From assembly GCF_000169175.1 (NCBI RefSeq), contig NZ_AAWS01000019.1, positions 1-64,000 of the forward strand: a stretch of DNA of 64,000 nucleotides. The letters are read 5' to 3'. The notes under the pieces were generated by a model. That model did no database searches and had not been told where the DNA came from. It saw nothing but the letters and a program-made list of their open reading frames with translations. Below are positions 59,301-64,000 of this stretch, one piece after another. Source of the DNA: Microscilla marina ATCC 23134. GTDB lineage: Bacteria > Bacteroidota > Bacteroidia > Cytophagales > Microscillaceae. The position numbers and the translations under genes were made by a program. Each line of letters opens with the position of its first letter. Position 1 is the stretch's first letter.

Positions 59301-62059
59301 TTGAAGTATTCGCTGCTGCCGTCTTTGGCTCCCAGGTAGATGTGCCCACCCAGTGCGTCAGGAGTCACAGTAGCAGAAGCAGTGGCCTGAAGGCTGGCAT
59401 CGGCATACAACAACAACTGCTGGCTAGAGGCATTGTAGGTAAAGGCAAAAAACTGCCAGTCGGTGCTGCCGCCAAAAGCCACTTCTGCCAGAGAGGTATT
59501 GTTTTGGTACAGTGCCAGGTACGCATTGTCACGCAAAACCACCCGAATGTTCCCCGCTTGCAAAATGGTTTGCAAGGTAGGCACGGTAGTCCCACTAAAA
59601 TCTCCTCGCTTGACAAAACCCGACCAGGTAATGCTGCGGGTGGAGGTTGACCAGGCATTGGCCGATTTTACATAATCGTTTTCGCCGTCAAATTGCAGGC
59701 TTTGTGCGCCAAACGTACGGTTGCGCAAGGGGTTGGCTACCCTAAAGTGCTGCAGACCAATGGGTAGGCTCAGGTTGTATTGACCAAAGGCATCGGTACC
59801 TACTGGGGTACTACTTCCATCATAAATGGTTTGGTAGTTACTGGCCGAGGGATTGCTGCCTGAGGCAAATTCAAACGTTTGATCTATGGGCACAGGGTAC
59901 TCTACCCCACCTTCGTGGTAATATACATTGCCCGATACATTAAAATTAGACTCATCGGTAAAATCTATATCTTCCCTGTCGTGGTTATTCGACGTTTGCA
60001 GCGTGATGTTCTGATACGTTGGGTTAAAGGTATGGTTGGTTTTTATTGGCTCCACCTGTAGCGCAAGGCTTCCATTGCCAAAGTTGATACGCTCCATCGT
60101 ATACTCACCTCCGCTGTTGGTATAGGCGACATATTTCAGTACAGGGACATCGGTGTCATTTAGATTGGCGCTGCTTGTAGCAGTATAGCCTCCCTGGGTG
60201 TCTTCTGCTTGGTTGTATACCTCCTGGCTGGTGTTGTCGCTCTTGAGTAAGTCAAACCGGTAATACAACAATAAGTCGTTGTAAGCAGTGTTGTTACCAC
60301 TGATCATATATGCCCAATGCTTGTGTACCTGGGCATCCAAGCGTGCGTTTAGTTCATCGTCGGTTTCAGGGCGTTCGTTGCCGTCAATATTGACATTTTC
60401 ACGGTTTACCGCCCATATTCTGAGCTCGTCCAGGCTGTAAGCCGATCCGGTAGCGGCGTTGATTTCAAACGAACTTACTGACCCAATGCCATTGTGGGTG
60501 TAGGTGGTAGCATTTGTTGCCTGGGCAGTAAGGATGGCTGCCGATCCGGTGCCTACCGTTTTGCCCTGGTCTACATAAATGCGTCCTCCGGTTTGGGCAA
60601 ATACTATAGCGTAATGATGCCAGTTGTTATCGGTGACTGCATTGGTGTTCAGACGAATATACTCGCTTCCGTTGCCATGCAGGGCACGTATGGCACCCGT
60701 GCTCAACATTTGAATTTCTACATTGCCCGTCTTAAACACCGTATTGTTGCCGCCAGCGCTTCCTTTGTACCAAAACTCTACCATAAAGTCTTGGGCAATC
60801 CCTGCGTTTCTGAACACATCGGCATTGTTTACTATAAGGGGAGCCGAACTGTTATTTAATTGCAGGGCACTACCTGGCAAGGTTGGGTTGCCCATAGTAA
60901 CCGCTACATTGGGGGTACCTACCTGGCTCGAAGACTGAATCTTACCCGATAGAGTACCGTTGTGAAAAACAAAGCCATGGTCGCTCCCCGTAGCGTCCAC
61001 TCCTTGAGCCACTACTGTGTACAAAGCTACCTGACCGGGCACTATTACATTGGAGAGGCTACTTTGAGCCGCCACATCAAAGGTAAGCAAATCGCCCGGA
61101 GCCGTTGTCCCAGATGCCAGGCTACCTATGGGGGTACCATTTATCTGCACTGCATAACTATTTACCCCATCTATATGAGGCCAGGAAAGCACTACAGTAT
61201 TGGTATGCGTACCTTTGGTGGCACTCAAAAACACGTTTTGATTTTTCAATATAGGATGTTCTATGTCGTTGCGTACTTCCATCAGGGTTTGGGTGTTGTA
61301 TTTGTGTACCCCTGTGCCTCTACGGTTGGCATCGAGCAAATCGCCCCAGTGCAGCACCTCTAGTTGGGAGTTGATGGTGGCCGCAGCTGTGCTTGCTGTG
61401 CTGTGCTCTCCCAATAGGGCATGCAGCCCTTGGTTGCTTTTCAGGTCATTGAGTTCCGAAGTACTCATTTTGGCAAAGCTTCGCCAGTGATCGCGGGCAA
61501 TCTCATTGTTGCTACGGGTACGGTTCCAGGCGCGTATTTCTGCTATTTCCAGTAGCTTGCTATTGTTGGCAAGGCGGTAAAAATACAGGTAACGGTGGGT
61601 TAATGTGGGCATAGTAGCTACAAACTCGCCCACTTTATTGCCGTTGAGGTACAAGCGTACCACCCCTGCCTGAAAGCTCATGGCCACATGGTGCCAGAGA
61701 TTGTTAGTTACTCCAGTACTACTTATGTCTATGATTTTGTTCGTGCTCCCCAGCTTAAACTGCAGCCGATTGTTGCTGAGCGTTTTTAAGGTTAAAGAGC
61801 TGCTATTGCCCGACATATCGGTCAGTTCCCAATAGTTGGCATCATAGGTAGAGCGTACCCAAAACTCTATGGTGGCTTGCCCTGCAGTGCCTTGGCTAAG
61901 CGCCTGCTGCAGGTCTATTCCGGTATTAAAATGGGTGGCGTATTTTGACCCATTCATGCGAAGAATGCCGTATTCTTGCGCTTGGGCGTTGCTATACCCG
62001 GCTATAGAAAGCCAGGCAAAGAGCAACAAATATATCCTTGAAAATTTGAGATCTTTCAT
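53333..62059 (-). CDS. Giant secreted LamG-repeat adhesin with T9SS sorting domain
   Basis: 2908 residues. The signal peptide ends SNAQAQ. At least four LamG/concanavalin-like domains are visible (about 30-200, 390-570, 790-940 and 2000-2170), each with WHHVAMSF- or WTHVAVVY-like strands, LYLNG and ELRIW or EIRAW endings. The part between contains fibronectin-like and Big-type segments and a Tyr/Ser/Gly-rich domain (about 1480-1680; SIDVNYEIGGNKSTSETREF). The last 80 residues are a type A T9SS tail (LFQNTPNPVSGGFTHIGYRL ... GVYFYTLSTAQGTLTKRLVIQ), which sends it through the outer membrane and anchors it. Probably an adhesin or glycan-binding surface protein. Long antisense ORFs inside it are artefacts of its composition. 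Confidence 0.9.
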   Translation of the reverse strand: MKDLKFSRIYLLLFAWLSIAGYSNAQAQEYGILRMNGSKYATHFNTGIDLQQALSQGTAGQATIEFWVRSTYDANYWELTDMSGNSSSLTLKTLSNNRLQFKLGSTNKIIDISSTGVTNNLWHHVAMSFQAGVVRLYLNGNKVGEFVATMPTLTHRYLYFYRLANNSKLLEIAEIRAWNRTRSNNEIARDHWRSFAKMSTSELNDLKSNQGLHALLGEHSTASTAAATINSQLEVLHWGDLLDANRRGTGVHKYNTQTLMEVRNDIEHPILKNQNVFLSATKGTHTNTVVLSWPHIDGVNSYAVQINGTPIGSLASGTTAPGDLLTFDVAAQSSLSNVIVPGQVALYTVVAQGVDATGSDHGFVFHNGTLSGKIQSSSQVGTPNVAVTMGNPTLPGSALQLNNSSAPLIVNNADVFRNAGIAQDFMVEFWYKGSAGGNNTVFKTGNVEIQMLSTGAIRALHGNGSEYIRLNTNAVTDNNWHHYAIVFAQTGGRIYVDQGKTVGTGSAAILTAQATNATTYTHNGIGSVSSFEINAATGSAYSLDELRIWAVNRENVNIDGNERPETDDELNARLDAQVHKHWAYMISGNNTAYNDLLLYYRFDLLKSDNTSQEVYNQAEDTQGGYTATSSANLNDTDVPVLKYVAYTNSGGEYTMERINFGNGSLALQVEPIKTNHTFNPTYQNITLQTSNNHDREDIDFTDESNFNVSGNVYYHEGGVEYPVPIDQTFEFASGSNPSASNYQTIYDGSSTPVGTDAFGQYNLSLPIGLQHFRVANPLRNRTFGAQSLQFDGENDYVKSANAWSTSTRSITWSGFVKRGDFSGTTVPTLQTILQAGNIRVVLRDNAYLALYQNNTSLAEVAFGGSTDWQFFAFTYNASSQQLLLYADASLQATASATVTPDALGGHIYLGAKDGSSEYFKGHLHLIEQRSEAYGLSNLADLKAGNYIAGDEALLVASFSFDENLAGSEVLRLVSKTTDSQDLALNRLVDPSDESTMPAFSTTTINPYVRQYKYEYAAQGNYAQTEQQVWNVTEPASSINFYNHTRYGITGNITIPCNNNIGLWDVTITRTDVQQPAYQKTFTASTTPSAADIFNSEGTVFTVEGLLPGIYKVELTNQDDNSIVKTEFGVDITQGWNTMNVAYNSPLQVAAKVIKVLDEDNTFQDLATNQYCSSNDHYTLEQQTQYQVALEFYEEYGSSKCYKSGTNYYVSGDLPQYHGKDDVVGSSPDAPFTSTSGQDTVVIWANYPNFVGEHTRSLRVNVTDQNTSTSLTAWVTGTVQDENQNFTLTYPSIKQVLYDPPGDGSSVTWAKGSEINYQTSFGDNQHIKSATKFSYGYSKETYIGGIGALDKAVEIELEQGGEGTFEFTSGGETTNSYSLTFNQAISTPSGVIPLPGAQSDMFIGNAEVVYMGSGKSITVSGCTATLTTEDATIATAPGVPFYYTRWAIENSVIPRLDDLITTLRAQLSNSNAEDEGQWDSLSDDDKERVTSIEEYDIQRKMWQSHLEKTLQNRQAVFGGSNNEAFKMKNAAGNESLPKSLAFSGSIDVNYEIGGNKSTSETREFSESLDLTTHYQNFINIGFGVVNVEGSIETGFGFTQSYGGGSSDSKSFELNLSDDDVEDQFNVLIRKDPLYPTPIIVAKAGQSMCPVEKNTVARIGAQLTVTNTTAWADLDGTAIFEVQMSNVQPLNEPVNAGFAKNLRVRIPINHLPTGIEMKVENLADAVLSSDGYSYPLEPGETKTIRIEAYRRGDDAPVSFSNIPLVLETDCGDPFDYYGGERTIIDFDDATGEPIYSDDKVIGDDKAAVVYNSDDTEYVRVRDVVRLNANFHAPCAGSMEVVAPANNWVVNSTSDNQLDFKFKPVTPHSTFAKVRIEFALENSNEPQFIKDVALAELGNADAQDYYSYTLHTDAIGADQAYRVRIIPVCGNEAEAWQTNTPSDWISGNIQRATPTIVSVTPLDGSTTSGALATATYNKALNANGVNPLSVSLRGILGGVAYTPKSAWFDQTNDQVTIPDQSVLDLDGSYTVEFWAKPNKTHSSVANTPIITKGSNIAISFAQGNKIYAGQSDALTDQSLDTDGWTHVAVVYIKGDSYNTLKIYLNGVLAKSTFSGVSNFTVNNSDLIIAQPNGSEGFKGGLDEIRIWNKALPEGVIRTNMHQRLIGTEDGLQAYYVLDDIAPAGEAIRDFTGKTSGTTQTGVTYVEKDQAAPLHLETIIHDIPVEVTTSADQTQVIIQPVATYAAELLEGALLTVNITDDRVTDAYGNPATGKSWTFRVDGNHVAWAPANHTLSQTAGSSGSFSASLVSSNASELTYEFTEVPMWLTADNPASQSNGKYVLPSGHTHPVTFTTAAWLSAGTYIGQVKAKVTQGATLLGYETLDVKVIVNCDETHLTLNPSDFFVSIAANFTLEKSGVPYTDAIGKTLLVRNNTGTLIGKGTVAQVGNEAKASLNIYSHDPHGNYTVYLWEATACQETPIGTGSFSNGNTVTQTLDADYQGKVQYSLKFNTAGIYWVSFRVSDVQDGTTLSLSNIQGFETGDIIIKHDESYIRADLNGELDITQSYKVEVRAPRTLQITGYSANTSHPIALAANPGYNDFRTDYNPLGYTRTDAISVAQAMARLNPDPTVGDVIIGQQGNAVYTQLSDNSTAWVGSLTHMIPNQGYAIKVANASTLNYSSVSTANVRTSSLVTAPVKTVMTDAQRLQLQVNPHAFARSSYLTGVLETQETLKNEQAYMVVAFVGNEVRGIAIPQQIEDKRYYFLTAYTHTATENLRFELVERHSGQRLPLDNSLKVQAAALEGSIAQPYVFRLSQEAQATQPTTTGLQLFQNTPNPVSGGFTHIGYRLPEAGQVRLSVHNAQGQEVAVLAEATQTAGQHSVRWDVPSGLAQGVYFYTLSTAQGTLTKRLVIQ

Positions 62060-63081
62060 AAGAAATGTTACTTTGTGTATTATAATTTTAATAATTGTAT
62101 GTGGTGGGAGAAATCAGTTTAGTCGCTTTATTTTTCCCACTTCTTTTTGTATGCTGTAATCCATACAGCCTGCACTGTTTATCTGAGTTGCACCTCCTTT
62201 CATTTTGATGTGATTTTTTGATATACCTTCCTTATAAGTAATGACAAGCCAGGCATTGCTCACCAAAGCCTCTGACAATACCTACTGGTAAACCAGTAAG
62301 AAGCACCTAAAAGACTCAGGTAGATAACCATAAAGTACTTGTTATTTTGAAAGAAGGTCTGCCTTGGTAAAAACTGTTAGGTTTTTACCCAATGAAGCAT
62401 TGTGTATAACCGGAAGAGCACTTTAAATGTAGGCAATGGCTTAAATGCCCTGTAGGTAGTTCATGTAGACTTGCTTTGATAACAAGGGTAGGCATTGTTG
62501 CAAATGTCGCGAGTAGATTTATAAAACCAGTTGTTGTGTTGTGGTATAAATTTTTCATAAGACGATGATCTTTTAACTAAAAGCAGGTGTTGTGTTATTG
62601 TGTAGTACAAACATTGTTATTTACCTTCAATATTTTGCAATTATAGGTTATACAAAAGATATAAGCCCTTGTACAAAAAGTTAACAAAGTAGGTTAATGC
62701 ACTATTAGTCAGTAGATTGTAGTTGATCTAATGGGTTGTGTAACCCTTCTGGTAATTTTACTGAGCCTGCTATCAAAGGTCAATGAAAAGAGGAATAGTT
62801 GTATATATTATGTTTGTGCAGCTATTTTATGTCCAATGCTTACCCTTGCTACTACCTGGTACTTTCAAGCTGGCAGGCAGGCAAGCTTGTCTGATAAATT
62901 ACTCTCCCCCAAAGCAAGCATATCTTTTTGCAAGTAAGTGCTTTATGCCCGATTGTTGCCAAATTGTACTCTCCCCCCGCTTTTATGTAATGTCTTGCTT
63001 GAGGTGTTTTTAATTAATAAGTACCAAGTTGTATGCTACCTGCCAGTCAGGTAGCATTATTCAAATAAACCCTTACTTATT
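62060..63081. other. Intergenic region of about 1 kb
   Basis: Divergent spacer between the giant gene and DUF4157 gene 4. Small ORFs (for example 62783-63013) have no RBS, family or composition to support them. I see no tRNA, repeat or clear promoter, apart from the hairpin at 63033-63057. Confidence 0.5.
63033..63057 (+). promoter_or_regulatory. Hairpin in the leader of DUF4157 gene 4
   Basis: Perfect ten-base stem ATGCTACCTG / CAGGTAGCAT with a five-base loop, ending 24 bases before the start codon. It could be a leader structure or the end of an upstream repeat. The other DUF4157 genes have a different leader hairpin. Confidence 0.4.
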
Positions 63082-64000
63082 ATGCAAGAACATATCAAAC
63101 CATCACAAAACGAACATATTGGGGAGCAACCTAAACTGCCTCCTGTATTGCAAAAGGTCATCCACCCCACGCCCTTGCAGACAGGGCAGCAGCCTATTCA
63201 GCGTAAACACAACCAACTGGGTCCTATCCAGAGCAAACAAAGCAAACTAGGGGGACCCATCCAGAGCAAGCAAGGCAAACTGGGTCCCATCAAAGCCAAA
63301 CAACGCCCCATTCAAAGGGCTACCCAAGGCACCTCCTCTAGCCAGTGCAGCTCTACCGAAAGTCAGCTCAAACACAACGTAAGTCAGCTGATGGGGGTAG
63401 ATGTAACCAATACCCAGGTGCATTACAACTCTGACAAACCCACCCAACTCAAAGCCGAAGCTTATGCCCAAGGCAATGAGGTACACCTGGCACCCGGCAA
63501 AGAGCGCCACCTGGGGCACGAGCTCGCTCATATTGGGCAACAAAAACAGGGACGGGTAAAGCCTACCCTACAAATGAAGGGAGGCACCTCGATCAACGAT
63601 GACCCCCAACTAGAGCAAGAGGCAGATAAGATAGGAGATAAAGCCCTGCAAATGAAACTCCCCCAAGGGAGCACTTTGCCTCTGCCGCAAAAAAGTACCC
63701 CAAGCGGAAGCAATGCCCCAGTGCAAAGGGTCATTAAAACCAAAGATGGTGAAAGTTATGACAAGCAGTATTTAAAGAAAACCGCCTATAGCCACCATGA
63801 CAAGGTAAAAAAAATGATGCTTGGCTCTGAGACTTTTCTTATTAAAGGATTCAAGTCTGAATTACCAGAAGAACACAAAAGTGATCCGCATTATAAACTT
63901 GACAAACTGGAAGGGCGTCACGAGTTAAGTACCTTAGATGCTGCCTTGCATCAAAAAAAGTCCAATTACAGGAACATGGAAATACTTCCTCCAGCTCGTC
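63082..64000 (+). CDS. DUF4157 (eCIS-core) protein (4), 3' end outside window
   Basis: The frame from the ATG at 63082 is open to the window edge (306 codons). The first 45 residues (MQEHIKPSQNEHIGEQPKL) differ from the other copies. Then [32 protein letters not shown], the DUF4157 domain with VHYNSD and [23 protein letters not shown] and PVQRV follow almost unchanged. The C-terminal part begins with VIKTKDGESYDKQYLKK and is again different. The GE[TN]H motif expected about 65 residues after VQRV is not seen in the visible part (ETFLIKGFKSELPEEH occupies this region). It lies on the opposite strand, 16 kb from its relatives, with a different promoter region. Confidence 0.85.
   Translation, partial: MQEHIKPSQNEHIGEQPKLPPVLQKVIHPTPLQTGQQPIQRKHNQLGPIQSKQSKLGGPIQSKQGKLGPIKAKQRPIQRATQGTSSSQCSSTESQLKHNVSQLMGVDVTNTQVHYNSDKPTQLKAEAYAQGNEVHLAPGKERHLGHELAHIGQQKQGRVKPTLQMKGGTSINDDPQLEQEADKIGDKALQMKLPQGSTLPLPQKSTPSGSNAPVQRVIKTKDGESYDKQYLKKTAYSHHDKVKKMMLGSETFLIKGFKSELPEEHKSDPHYKLDKLEGRHELSTLDAALHQKKSNYRNMEILPPAR

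Noticed and set aside
62731-63013. Two short ORFs in the 1 kb spacer before DUF4157 gene 4
   Set aside because: They overlap each other in different frames, are Cys- and Phe-rich without pattern, and have no start signals; probably chance.
63247-63743. Minus-strand ORFs over DUF4157 gene 4 (and similar ones over copies 1-3)
   Set aside because: They are shadows of the conserved DUF4157 cassette. The true frame on the plus strand from 63082 encodes HELAH and the whole family pattern.
1-64000. CRISPR arrays, transposases, integrases, complete prophage
   Set aside because: No regularly spaced repeat array and no mobile-element enzyme was found on either strand. The tRNA array and the fibre-like protein alone do not make a prophage.

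Overview
The window looks like a chromosomal segment of a free-living Bacteroidota bacterium, probably of the Cytophagales/Microscilla type. Supporting signs are TAnnTTTG-type promoter cores with an upstream TTG and few Shine-Dalgarno sequences, a giant secreted protein ending in a type IX secretion (T9SS) sorting tail, regulator-propeller/Y_Y_Y sensors, 7TMR-DISM receptors joined to SpoIIE/PP2C phosphatases, and a divergent RDD/SpoIIM pair. No rRNA operon, insertion sequence, integrase or CRISPR array is visible.

Layout. 1-6200: the 3' part of a TPR gene, a secreted Asp-box (VPS10/BNR-type) propeller protein and a DUF2306 membrane protein. 6200-22200: mostly core genes (propeller histidine kinase, RDD and SpoIIM-like membrane proteins, menB, a ClpX-like unfoldase, ruvB, rlmB, nuoB, a SiaC-like protein) mixed with small membrane or secreted proteins and two leucine-rich-repeat proteins. 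22600-24790: a dense plus-strand tRNA array with at least 12 recognisable tRNAs (Ile-GAT, Thr-TGT, a CAT tRNA, two Pro-TGG, His-GTG, Arg-TCG, Arg-TCT, Arg-ACG, a TAT tRNA, Lys-TTT, Trp-CCA), tRNA fragments and three rho-independent terminators lying just upstream of tRNA groups. 25000-32100: mtaB (tRNA t6A methylthiotransferase), three small secreted proteins, a VOC protein, an ohr/ohrR peroxide pair and aroQ. 32300-49800: a signalling and accessory block with two tandem 7TMR-SpoIIE phosphatases, a propeller-SpoIIE phosphatase, a TPR/HTH regulator, an LRR protein and three long DUF4157 (eCIS-core) proteins. 50600-62060: a small lipoprotein, two secreted proteins and a 2908-residue LamG-rich T9SS substrate. 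63082 to the end: a fourth DUF4157 gene, cut by the window edge.

The most interesting material is the DUF4157 family. Four genes share an almost identical N-terminal part: a disordered PIxSKQxKLG-rich leader and a DUF4157 domain with an HELAH motif. Their C-terminal parts diverge. In the three complete copies I see the same spaced motifs, GE[TN]H, then E, then RExxM, then GxxH or GxIH, which resemble the Tiki/TraB/ChaN/erythromycin-esterase superfamily. The organisation (shared front, variable back, near-identical DNA over the front and the promoter) is that of a polymorphic toxin or injected-effector family. Genes for SpoIIE phosphatases and an LRR protein sit between the copies.

The second notable item is the tRNA array. 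It contains a duplicated tRNA pair whose anticodons have diverged (TCG/TCT versus ACG/TAT), a promoter-proximal leader with two mutually exclusive base pairings, and a 3' tRNA half placed directly before a 5' half with a perfectly complementary acceptor strand. Dispersed intergenic repeats, one nested inside another, complete the picture. All functional statements are from reading the sequence; no database search was possible.
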